From Asterias amurensis (Eukaryota; Echinodermata; Asteroidea; Forcipulatida; Asteriidae): a stretch of DNA of 64,000 bases. Position numbers and translations under genes: made by a program. This document shows positions 9,965 through 21,900 of the stretch, one piece after another (the first letter of the stretch is position 1; each line of letters begins with the position of its first letter). The notes under the pieces are model-generated. The model did no database searches. It was not told where the DNA came from and saw only the letters and a program-made list of their open reading frames with translations. Location of the stretch: NCBI RefSeq assembly GCF_032118995.1, contig NC_092656.1:12396761-12460760 (forward strand), written 5' to 3'.

Positions 9965-11090
9965 AACATTCGAGAACAGAAATGCTAAACCCATGAACCA
10001 ATGCAACATGAGTGTAAATAATTGTGCATGTAAAATGTCAAACTTCAAAGGCAAAATCGTGGTCGATATACTAATGTATGTCACTTCTGCCACTTTGAAA
10101 GTTTTCCATCATCGTAATTTGTTATAGATGGTACAACAGCTGTAGGGAGAGAAATATACATTTTTTTTAATTCCTCAATAATTGTTAAAGGCACTTGCCA
10201 CCTTTGGTGATTGTCAAAGACCAGTCTTCACACTTGGTGTCAATTAATAGGGTTCACATCACATTGCTTTAACGTCTATACAGGAAACAAAATAGCGCAC
10301 TTGAACGGGCCACACTGGTCGAAAACGTCAGAGATTTGCATGGTTCATTACCACAAGCCATTGTTTGCACAACAGACATAAATTACATGAATTTGGATTC
10401 GGCTTTAGGCTCCGGAACGATCCTCTCGTCTGAAACCATGGGCGGCATGCGCAATTATTGTAACAAAATAACCGCCGGCCAAGAGCCTGAACCGAATCCC
10501 GTGGTTTCGAGCAGGGTCATAGTGTTGCGTTTGTGCTAACTTTCAACAGTATTAATGTTCAAACACATTCTGAGTCACACTGACTCAGCTAACGCTCAAA
10601 AGCCCATACAACGGGAAAATGAATCCGGGTCAATCCTGACCCGGGATTTCTTTAGCACCAAATTCATAAAGCTGTAAATCAGTAGTGGAATCTTTGTGCT
10701 TACCAGAAAGATTACAATAGTGTGTGCCGAGCAAAGTTGTATTGAGTTTCAATACGATCCAGAAGATTTGACAGTGCAATTATGCGCTTTCATAATAGAC
10801 CCTATCACAGTGCGGCCATTTTGAATTCCTATCATTGATATCAATATTACCAAACCGAGGCTGGAAAAACAAAAAATAGTCTGGTTCCTAATTGCAAAAT
10901 GATTATTAGCATTCATTAGTGTTGTTCAATACGGGGAACGGTACAAGATGTAGGCAGCGTGATAAAGATAAAATGTTGAGTTATACATTGTTGTGTTGCT
11001 CATCGGCTTTTAGAAACCACCGGCAGGCGCAATATTCATGAAGCTACCAAGCTACGGCCTAAGAAATTTCTAAGTTTGCTTCAAGACACT

Positions 11091-11263
11091 GCCGTCGACT
11101 TCACAAACAGTTAGGACTCGTCTTATCTCGAGTTAGGATGAGTAAATCGTCCTACCTTAGGATTAATCTTAATGTCTGCAGGCTACAGTGCAGGGTTGGG
11201 ACTCATCCTATAAAGTCATAAGATTAATCCTAAGTTAGGAAGAGTTTTGTGAAATCGACGGCT
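11091..11263. mobile_element. Palindromic MITE (GCCGTCGA...TCGACGGC ends)
   Basis: The ends GCCGTCGACTTCACAAA and TTTTGTGAAATCGACGGC pair. The interior is made of inverted copies of TTAGGATTAATCTTA and related TTAGGA motifs. A relative lies at 25752. Confidence 0.65.
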
Positions 11264-11920
11264 GGACACTTTTGGTAATAATTTTCAAAGACCACGCCAT
11301 TAAAATTTTAAAGAGTCTGTGATCTAAAGTGTTCTTTGTGACGCAGCTTCTTAAAGCAGCTTTTGGTAAAGGCCATTGTAATTCAATTGTAAAGAGACAT
11401 TATATTTTTGTACTGTTGTACTTTCCAGGTATTATACATTCGTTTAGATTTGTAAATATTGAACAATCGGTAATCCCATTGCCTTATTAGTTATCAAGAG
11501 TTGCATTTTTTCATGGTCCGGTGCAGCTGCAAATCTCACCCAATAAAAAACATGTGTCAGTTAATGATTTATTAGTGATTCCGGTCTCAGACTTTGTATT
11601 AGTCGTAAATACATTTTTAACATCTATTAAATATATTCCTAGAGAATAAATTATTCAATTTAAAAAAATAAAAGTGAAGAAAAGGGTAAAGACAACAATG
11701 ACTACAACTTTTTACTAAAGATGGCGGACATTGAGATATGACGTCATTTTTAGAAGAAAACTACTTGTAAAATCTTCTGAGGAAAACTATACTTCAAATT
11801 AATACATGTCCATGAATATCAAGTCTAATAAAGACAGACACTTCAAACGTTCTCACGACCTTTATCAGTAAAGGGTATTAAACGGATGTAATAACGGGTG
11901 TGTTATGACAGTGCGTCCAC

Positions 11921-12297
11921 TTAAAGGCAGTGGACACTATTTGTAATTACTCAAAATACTGTTGTCATAAAAACTAATTACTTGTTAACGATCAATGGAG
12001 AGCTTTTGATAGTAAAAAACATTAGGATAAACGGCTCCCCATGAAGTAACGTAGTTTTCGAGAGAGAAGTCATTTTCCACGAGTTTGATCTGGAACCACT
12101 TATGGGGTCTTGAAATCAAGCATCTGAAAGCGCGCAACTTCGTGTGACAACGGTGTGTTTTTCTTCCATTATTATCTCCCAACTTCGACGACTAGTTCAA
12201 ATTTTCACAGGTTTGTTATTTTTGTGCATATTATGTTGAGATACACCAAATGAGAAGACTGGTCTTTAACAATTACCAACGAGTCCAGCGCCTTTAA
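11921..12297. mobile_element. TTAA-flanked MITE, family A copy 3
   Basis: It begins TTAAAGGCAGTGGACACTAT and ends ATTACCAACGAGTCCAGCGC plus CTTTAA. The interior keeps the family hallmark GCATCTGAAAGCGCGCAACT. Confidence 0.8.
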
Positions 12298-12400
12298 AAC
12301 ATTGGTCAATGCTTACCCTACCACGGTATCCGGCCGGATATATGTACCATTGTAAGGACCATTACTGTGTGGTATAAGCCCGTCTCATCGACCTTGGATT

Positions 12401-12655
12401 GGTATTGGTAATTACTCAAAATAGTTGTTAGCATAAAAACATACTTGAGCAATGGAGAGCTGTTGATAGTAAAAACAACTTGGGGAGAAGCTCTCTCTGA
12501 AGTACCGTAGGTTTTTTTTTCTAGAAAGAAAAACAAGTAATCTCTCACTAAAAACATTGAGTTGGAGACCGAGACCACAGATGAGGTCTCGAAATCAAGC
12601 ATCAGAAAGCACATAACTTGTCCGACAAAGGAGTTTTCTTCTATTATTTCTTTTG
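12401..12655. mobile_element. Truncated family A MITE, copy 4
   Basis: GGTATTGGTAATTACTCAAA through the CGAAATCAAGCATCAGAAAG segment matches family A. The first terminal bases and the distal third are missing. Confidence 0.65.
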
Positions 12656-14173
12656 AGGGAATGTTGGCGCTGAAAACAGCCAGCCTGGTCTCTACGTTTC
12701 AAACAGTAAACTCTGCTCGCTTTCAAGAGAATGCTGGACTATTATTGGTAGCACATTTTGGCGGGAAAGGGTGTTGAGATTAAAGGGGAATTGGTTGATA
12801 AAGAATGGGTTTGGATGGGAGTCATAAAGGCTTGTGAAAGATTGACGTCGGTTTGGGCTGAAATAAAAGGCTAACTTTGGCTGAGAGACGCGTGCAGCGC
12901 GTACACACATGAACTTTTCCATTGTCTGTCACCATCAAAGATGGCGGTCAGTGACGTCAGTCAAAATACATGTATTTAACTAACTGTCAAAGTATGTTAA
13001 ACCAAATAACGAGACAAAAAAACCAGGTTTATCATCAGGCAGGTTTAACTTTAATAAAATTAAAAATTAGTTCAGTAAGAAACTTTTGTTCAAAAAAAGT
13101 CTCGCATAAAAATGCAAATTAATTTCCAGTTTGTTTAATAATGAATAACTTTAATGAAACAACATGTTAAATTAAAAAATTAGGACTGCACAGTAGTAAA
13201 GATATAATAATTCCTATTCGATTCAAGCGCACGGAGCAATCAAGTTAATTGATGTACATTTGTTATTTAATTGATAAATCAAGGTAACGTCCATTGGTCA
13301 CGGCAGTTTAGCCGATTCTACCAGTGAGCTCACTCCCTCTGGAATCATCTGAACGCTACACTCAATCAACACGTTAAAAGGGCTTCTCTATAACACGTGT
13401 ACTTTGCAATCCCCCCTCCCCCACCCCTCACAAAACTGCTTCAAACAATGGACGGGTATTTGAGTTCTGGTTGTCCATTAAAGGGTAGCATTTTATCCCA
13501 TATTTATAGAAAATAGGAACATTACAGAATTGGTAGCCAAAACATGTTGCTGGCATTGTAAGCACTATGTAATCCACCATATACAAATAAACTGGCAAAC
13601 CTGTAGAAGGTCGAGATCGATCGGTCATTCCGGTCGCGAGTGAACAGTGAAAAAAAAGATTCAACATTTTGCATTGCATCGATGCCAAAACAAAATGCAT
13701 AAAACGCTCACTGTGAGCGATAAACTCCAAACGCGAAATTATATTATTTATTTCAAATCATAAGTATAATATGAAATTTCAGAGAGAAATATTTCAAGAA
13801 ATGTTTTCTACTATCATCATCATTAGACCGTGTAAGTTTGAGGTAAATCTGTGATCTTCACGTGATCATCATTATACCGTGTAAGCTTTTTGTAAATCTG
13901 TGATCTTCACGATTTCTTTTCTTGCCAACTCTGTAACGTTCCTATAAGAATTTCACGTCTCGCATAGACAGCCTATATACCGTTGCCGCTGTACATTATC
14001 TCCCAAACAGAGAAAATAGTGTTTCAAGATTGTAAGAAGCGGAGAAACACTAAAACTACGTCATCTTTGTCTGGTGTGACAACCATTTGACACTGTGAAA
14101 TTAGAAAAGGTTGGCGTGGAAGCTTAACAATTAAAAACAAAACAAACGCAAAGGTAAAAACAGCAGTAACGAA

Positions 14174-14283
14174 AACGATAACGACGCAAAGAAAACGCAT
14201 TTTATTGGTTGAATTGCTCCACGCACAATACGCACACACTCTTTCAACCAATGAAATGCGTTCTCTTTGCGTCGTTATCGTTA
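14174..14283. mobile_element. Short palindromic MITE
   Basis: AACGATAACGACGCAAAGAA at the left pairs with TTCTCTTTGCGTCGTTATCG at the right, around ATTGGTTGAAT / TTCAACCAAT. It resembles the palindrome at 24055 in its core. Confidence 0.6.
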
Positions 14284-16014
14284 TAGTTCTCGCTATCGCA
14301 GCAGTAAGACCGGGCCTCAAAGCACATTATCAATCCCACTTCTCTCAATTAAAATCAAACAATTATTAGGTCCACACAGTTGTTATATCTCACACAGCCA
14401 GTACACTGTTTCCAAAGAGTGTCCAACCTATGGAGAATTATTCTTAAAAGGGTGCTTTGGTTTTCACGCGCTGAACAAGTATTGAAGCGTTTACGATGCC
14501 AAAATCAAGCACACAACCTACTATTAATTGTATAATTTAATTACAAAGCTCAGCTAGCTCTGCTACCGTTTGTCGGTGGATTCCTTTATGTAAGTTTGTT
14601 AGATAGTTTTCAAGTTTATAGCTTGACAATTTGTTTACGTTTCAACTGTCGTTAGGGCTCTGTTTTAGGAGATGACCTGGCAAAAACTGTTTGTGAATGT
14701 GACCCCTATAAAGAGCAGAGATTAAACGGGGGGGGGGGGGGGGGGGAGCATAATATCAGCTGCACTACAACATGGTCATGTATAAGAGTACACTTGGCTT
14801 CATAAATTATGTGAAGAGACAGTATTGACAAATGACATTGGCCAAACAAAATTTCAGGGGAGCCTTGGAACAAACTATTCAAAAAGAAGAAATCGCTTAC
14901 TTGTGGTCAAAGAAGAAGTTTTCTCAAGAAAAAAATATACAGACAAAGAGTCCTCATAAAATGAAAAAAAATGCGGGAAAAAAAAAAAAACAAACAAACA
15001 AAACATTATCACAAAAAAAGTACATGGAAACTGAGAATGTTTCTTTTCAAGGGAACATGAAACATTGTGTGTAGACCCCCTGCCCCCACCCCCCATGCTA
15101 GCCCAAGCTTAGTAAGCACCCCACACTCAAATCATCTAATGGTTAGTTAGACTTGCATCCAATTGCACTAGTTTCATTTACACTAATTGCTGGTTTAGGC
15201 GATTAAAAACTCCAGAAGCTACGCCAACTGTCTATATAGGTTCCTGCTTTTGCTTCACCATAAATTATCCCTGTTTTAAGACTTCAATCTGAATATGAGT
15301 AACCTACATACGCCATTCTCGAATTATAGTTTATTTTGGCCCAAGAAACACAACATCCAACAAGTAACACTCATCACACTTTATGAACGCAAGTGCCTGC
15401 TCTGAGCACAGTAAGATTCACTTTCCAAACTGCTTATTAGTGTTGTCCATGTTCCTTCGTGCCACAACAACTTGATACAAACAAAATATACTTATAGGGG
15501 GTTAAACCTGTGGGTACCAACTGCTGGTAGGGTCAAAAGTCAAAAACCCAAAACATCTATTGGCGTATGAACGTTCGTACTTGAAACAGCCAACTCTGGA
15601 AAGCTGAATGTTGTGGGTTCGAATCCTACCAAAAGTACAGGTGGATTCGTCCTTCTTTGAATGGGAGGACTCGAAAAGCATGAAGTTTACAGCGTTTATC
15701 ATGCATTTGGTGCAGGGCAAAACATATCGATAGTCAAAAGTTTACTTTAAAAGTCCAGGCTTAGCCAGTTGGGACCAATGACTCAGAATGCAGACAGTGC
15801 TAGAGCTCCACATGAATATCTCCAACAACCTAGCCACTAAAGCCAGCAGCCACAGCCATAATCAATCACATTCCATTGGAATAAATTTGACCATCTTTGA
15901 AATTATGGCTTCCTCTTCTACTCTAGCTTAAGCCATTTTGGAAAAGCTTTACTTTCGATTACAGGGCTTCAAACAGCCTTATTATTGGTAATAAGGACGT
16001 ATCTGTTGTGGCAT

Positions 16015-16388
16015 TTAAAGGCAGTGGACACTATTGGTAATTACTCAAAATAATTATTAGGATAAAACCTTACTTGGTGAAGAGTAATGGGGAGAGGTTG
16101 ATGGTACAAAACATTGTGAGAAACGGCTCCCTCTGAAGTGACATAGTTTTTGAGAAAGAAGTAATTTTCCATGAATTTGATTTGGAGACCTCAGATTTAG
16201 AACTTGAGGTCTCGAAATCAACCATCTAAACACACAAAACTTCGTGACAAGGGTTACTTTTTATCTCGCAACTTCGACGACCAATTCAGCTCAAATTTTC
16301 ACAGGTTAGTTATTTTATGCATATGTTGAGATTGACCAAGTGAGAACACTGGTCTTTGACAATTACCAATAGTGTCCAGTGTCTTTAA
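16015..16388. mobile_element. TTAA-flanked MITE, family A copy 5
   Basis: Complete copy from TTAAAGGCAGTGGACACTAT to CCAATAGTGTCCAGTGTCTT plus TAA. About 28 bp of imperfect terminal inverted repeat is readable by eye. Confidence 0.85.
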
Positions 16389-17347
16389 GCTATGGCTACA
16401 ACTGTTGCTAAGGACATCCTATACTTCAATGCATGTTCACGCGACAATCCAGTCTTAGTCACAGCTATAGCCACCGGTTTTGACACAGCCTAAATGCGTA
16501 GGACCCTCTTTCCAAAAGCCGTTGAGCAGAAAATACTGTTAAGCAAATTTCTTTGCTAAGTAAAAAATGAGTGGGCACCAGTTTTCAACAAAGTAAACCT
16601 TATGGCATTTTGGCTGGTATTCAGTTTCTCTGTAGCAAGATTTGTATGTGCTGAGTCAGTTTAGATGCTAACAGGCATTATGAAATTAGGCCCAAGTGAT
16701 CACGATAAGTAATCATTATAGAATTAGCTTGGGAGGAAACACAGCTTAAGATCAATCAAGCTAGTCACTAAAAAAGCGAACCGGTCACAGTACTGATTAA
16801 TAAATAACAAAAACTTGTGCATGTGAACCGGTCAGGAATATAAATAAAGCGAGCCAGTCAAAAACAAAAGTAAGATCACAGTAAAGAGATATGTAATTGA
16901 GTATTTAGATACAAGTAAAGGTTAAAATAAGATTAGAAAACATTTGTATTTTTTTTTTTTAAGACAGACAACATTGCTTCAAACAATTCATTATGCTTAT
17001 CCATTGCTTAAAACAGTGTTCAAATAAGGCATGAAAAGGTATTTATCTGGGTGGTTGAGGGGCTTTTGTTCAGGGCCGAACCTTTAACTTTAATCAGAAC
17101 TTTTTTTGTGAGTGAGAAAACCTTAGGACGTGTGTGGCTTTAGATGGGGGTAGGCAGATTGGGTAGTGAGGATGAATTCAACACAACCATACCAAGAACT
17201 TCAATGTCAAATAAACAGCACCATGTGTTGATGAGGGTAAATACCTCGTCAAAAAGCAGACACATCTGTTGCTAAATCCATACCTCATGAAGGGAAGGTT
17301 ATACTACATATGACCTCATGTGGCGTTAAGATCATTGTTGCATATGA

Positions 17348-17510
17348 GGCACAGAGGTCACACTATGTGGCACAGAGGTCACACTATGTGGCACAGAGGT
17401 CACACTATGTGGCACAGAGGTCACACTATGTGGCACAGAGGTCACACTATGTGGCACAGAGGTCACACTATGTGGCACAGAGGTCACACTATGTGGCACA
17501 GAGGTCAAAC
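17348..17510. repeat. 21-bp tandem repeat, 8 copies
   Basis: The unit CACAGAGGTCACACTATGTG plus G is repeated eight times with essentially no divergence; only the last copy has a substitution (TCAAAC). Because 21 is a multiple of three, long open frames result that are not genes. Confidence 0.95.
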
Positions 17511-17726
17511 TAAGATCTCATGAGGGAGCCATAATACCAAATGACCTTGTGAGGGGAAGAGGTCTCATCAAATCTGTCCCTCAAGTGAAGGGAAGCAAGG
17601 TCTATAAGGACCTGACGAGAGACAACATCTAACTACATTAACACAGGGAAGCAATAGTGAAATTTAGCTGTAGCTGCAAGCTTCGCGAGAAAATTTGCGA
17701 ATGTGAACTTCACAAAAATGTGTTCT

Positions 17727-18098
17727 TTAAAAGCCATTGGACACTTTCGGTAAACAGTATTATCCAAGGCCCACACTTCGCGTATCACAACTTATATATA
17801 AAATAACAAACCTGTGAAAGTTTAGGCTCAATAGGTCATCGGAGTCGGGAGAAAATAACGGAAAATGTACCCTTGTTCCACACGTTTCGCCGTGTCATGA
17901 CATGTGTTTTAAATAAATCTATAGCTCTCGATGTCGGGAATTGATATTGTTTTAATGTTTTCTCAAAAAGTAAAGCATTTCATGGAATAATATTTCAAGA
18001 GAAGTCTTTCACCATTACCTTCTGTAAACCCTGTAAAATATTTGTAAATCTGTGAACTTTTATTTTTCAATTGTTCGAAAAGTGTCCAATGGCTTTAA
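17727..18098. mobile_element. TTAA-flanked MITE, family B copy 1
   Basis: It begins near AGCCATTGGACACTTTCGG and ends GAAAAGTGTCCAATGGCTTT plus AA. The interior contains CACGTTTCGCCGTGTCATGA and TCAAGAGAAGTCTTTCACCA. Other copies are at 26171, 47990 and 60701. Confidence 0.85.
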
Positions 18099-18633
18099 AC
18101 CACACTAACCTTTTTAGGTGAAGGTACCATTTTTCACGTCAGGTAGTACGTTCAGATGTTACATATGTGAGATTAAAATAAGCCCAATGTGGTGTCGTCA
18201 CCTAGAAACACAATTTGTTGACGATCATGTTCATGTTTGCTTGCGTAATGTGCAGCTGAACCCTCATATATCACGTCAGCTACACCTGAGGAACGAGCCA
18301 CATCACTACCTCTGAAAACCTCATTGGGAAAGCGAAGCATACCCACACCTCATGCCAAGGCGTGGTGAGGTAAACTACATTTACATGAGGACTACCGGTA
18401 GCACCTCAACGTCTATCACTGACTAAGCCACAAAACTTCCTTTGAAGTTCACGAGCTGATTTCAGAATGAGTTAAGATGGATTTTAACAGTGTATCAATC
18501 TCAATTGTGATGTCACAACACAAATCACTATGGCAACACTGATGAATGTTGGTGCTTTGTGAAAACCAAGCCCAGATTTGATATTTGCTCAAATTAAATT
18601 TTTCAAAAGCTGACCGTCCAAAGACTGTTTTAA

Positions 18634-18639
18634 TTTATT
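18634..18639 (-). terminator. Candidate polyadenylation signal for ARIH1
   Basis: TTTATT on the plus strand reads AATAAA on the minus strand, about 300 nt after the ARIH1 stop codon. This is motif evidence only. Confidence 0.35.
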
Positions 18640-18936
18640 TGAGGTGTGGTAGCGTTGGAAAGGGGATGAGGGCGGCTGCAGGGAGTATAAACAGGTGTGC
18701 AGATTTAAAACAGGTCAAAGTCAGCCTTACTTGAACACTGGTATACAAACATTATCAACCTCAATGCCAAGGAGTTCACAATCTACTGTACAGTTCAAAC
18801 GTCCCTGGAAGTCACGCTCGATATCTCCTACGACCCCACAATATCAATGCAGCAGCAGGAGGGAACGGGTAGGGGGGGGGGGGGGGTGGTGAGAAATATT
18901 TATAGACAAGAAGGAAGAGTTGCGTAGGTTAGGAAT

Positions 18937-21900
18937 CTACTCGTGGTATTCCCATAGATCTTTCTCGTAACCTTCGTGGACGTGCTCTAATAAAACCTTT
19001 CGCCTGCTTTCACAATACCTGGAAAGGAGGAATGAAAAAAAAAAGAGAAAAAAAAAAGGAAATTAAACTTACATGTAGGGGAAACAAAAAATAGTTCTCT
19101 TTATAGCACCTTACATATATACAAGATGATTTTTACATTGAAATGAAGACATTTATCAGATTAGTTTATCCATTCAACATTACTGTTATCTTCATTTTAG
19201 AAATAAAGAAGTTACTTATGCTTTTAACAAAACAAATTCACAAAATGTTTTTTTTTAAGGTGTGATGATGATACCGCAAACCTTTCTATGTTAATGATGT
19301 GATGACTTCATTCAAAGTTTACATATATTTATTAATCTCATTCAAATACATAATAATTATAATCATTTGGGAGGCTAATCATCCTTACTGCTAGCTAAGA
19401 GCTAAATTGCAAAGGGTGCGGCTACGCGTTCGAGAAGCAGGCATGCCACATCATAACCTTATGACCAAGGAGCACAGCCAGAGGTCAAAAGTGTTTGATT
19501 TTTCCTGAGGGAGGAAAAACGGATGGTATAGAAAACCCTTGTGGCACAGCAAAGAACCAACGCACAACTCAACTCAAATATGGCCCTGGTCAGGTATCGA
19601 ACCAGGGTCACCTTGGTGATGAGAGGCGGGCGCTTTTACGCACAAGCCAACCATGCCCCCATGCAACATAAAAAATAATGGTATTCATAAACTAAGAGGG
19701 GGGGGGGGGTGAACATCCTTACTTTCCTTCAAGGGTCTGTGTTGTCATGATCAAACCAGGCTATTGCTTTACATGATCAAACCAGGCTATTGCTTTACAT
19801 GATCAAACCAGGCTATTGCTTTACATGATCAAACCAGGCTATTGCTTTACATGATCAAACCAGGCTTTTGCTTTACATGATCAAACCAGGCTATTGCTTT
19901 ACATGATCAAACCAGGCTATTGCTTTACATGATCAAACCAGGCTATTGCTTTACATGATCAAACCAGGCTATTGCTTTACATGATCAAACCAGGCTATTG
20001 CTTTACATGGAATCATGAACTCTCACCCAGTTAATGTAGGCACTCTAGATTTGGTTCAAGGTGGGTTCTATTGAGTCAATATACCGGTACGGCTACACAG
20101 CTAGCTCTGATAAGCTTCTTAACATTCGCCCCCTAGTGTCAATTAATTGCCAACACAGTGAGTTGAATTGTGAAACCTGTTTCGATAGCAGAGTTGATTG
20201 GCACTTTCCTGTCAAATGAGGGCGCACAACAAAGTGGTGAATTAGAGCTGCATGCAGTGGATTATCTTAGCAGATTACCGGTTTGCGGGTGTTGTCGGGT
20301 GAGAGTTCATAATTCCATACAGTCACAGGCCTGCTTTGATCATGACCCCTTTGAACAGTCCCCTTTAAAGGCAGTGGACACTATTGGTAATTACTCAAAA
20401 TAATTATCAGCATAAAACCTCACTTGGTCACGACGAGTAATGGGGAGAGGTTGATAGTATAAAACATTGTGAGAAACGGCTCCCTCTGAAGTGACATAGT
20501 TTTCGAGAAAGAAGTAATTTTCCATGAATTTGATTTTGAGACCTCAAGTTTAGAATTTGAGGTCTCAAAACCAAGCATCTTAAAAGCACACAACTTCGTG
20601 TGACAAGGGTGTTTTTTCTTTCATAGTTATCTCGCAACTCCAACGACCAATCCAGCTCAAATTTTTACAGGTTTGTTATTTTATGCATAATTATGTTGAT
20701 ATACACCAAGTGAGAAGACTGGTCTTTGACCATTACCAAGTGTCCACTGTCTTTAAAACATTATGGTTCAAATATTGTGGACAAAAACATTTTCATATCT
20801 ATTACACACAGTTGTTAGAAAGCAAGATCAAACAAAAATGCATTAAGACCCATGTATGATTACAACAATATGGTAAATTCTGAATGCAGATGAGAACTCC
20901 CACATGTTCATAAAGTTAAAGAACAAGGTAATGATCACAGAGCTTGTAATCACAAGGTGCTGGGTTCCAATCCACAATACTAACGATACAAACAATCAAG
21001 AAAGTTTTTAAAGCAATCAGTATATCAGTAAGCATTTATATAGAGTTCTTACACAAAAAAGGTACCACAACACTTTACAACAAAATAGCGAGCAATCAAA
21101 AATTAACAGTACATGTGTATGTACAAAGCAATGAGAAATAAATAAATAGCCTAAGAAGCGAAATGAGTATGGAAAAGGTGCGTTTTGAGTGATATTTTGA
21201 AATCGGAAAGTGAATTAGCATGACAAATTTGATAAGGAAGAGTGTTCCAAAGGTTTGGTGCTGCTGCATAACAACCTTTGGGTGATGAAGTGTATCTGGT
21301 TTTAGGTTTAGTCATGTAAGTGAAAATCCTTGTACATATCTGAGCTGGAGCGGAGTGTGCGATTTGGCTGGTAAGGAGATAGAACCAATTTAGGTCCTCT
21401 TACAGCCTTCACAAACTCAAAAAAGAAAAATCCCTTAAAATGAGTTTCAATTTGTTTAAAGCAGACAACCTTCAACATACCTTGTTTTATCTTGGACTTT
21501 TTGCTTGATATCGGCCAAGGAGTCGCTACTGATGTCTCTTTCCAGGTACTCGGACAAAGTTTCAGTTGCATTTTCTAAGTCTTTCTGATTCTCCTGCAGG
21601 TCAAAAATTCACACAAAAAATGATAATAATATAATGTTTCTTACTTTACTGCTTTATCACACCCCTCATCGTCTAGCCTGTTTCACTCCACTGCAGGAGA
21701 AAAGCCTCTTCACCAAATCTCCATCTCACTCTACCTGCGCTGTCTGCTGCAAAGCAATGCCCCTGTACATGTATGTACTTAGGTCATCTCTCCATCCTCT
21801 GTTTTGTCGCCCCCGTTTTTGTGTCAAGTTTCTTGGACAAGATAAAAACACTGTCCTGCAAGGTATGTGGAGCCACGATTTTTAAGGATGAGACCTATTC

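Larger units (their letters stand above)
9965..18936. other. Intergenic region between receptor and ARIH1 3' end
   Basis: No conserved coding exon was found. It contains MITEs at 11091, 11921, 12401, 14174, 16015 and 17727, a 21-bp tandem array at 17348, a poly-G run near 14729 and an A-rich tract near 14975. A segment near 15615 resembles a tRNA B-box (GTGGGTTCGAATCC), probably a SINE relic. The remainder is AT-rich without a visible feature. Confidence 0.55.

Noticed and set aside
17310..17523. Two long frames with repeated MWHRGHT or QRSHYVA peptides
   Set aside because: They are translations of the 21-bp tandem repeat.
19747..20006. CRISPR-like appearance of regularly repeated 26-mers
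   Set aside because: The repeats are directly contiguous with no spacers, and the genome is eukaryotic.
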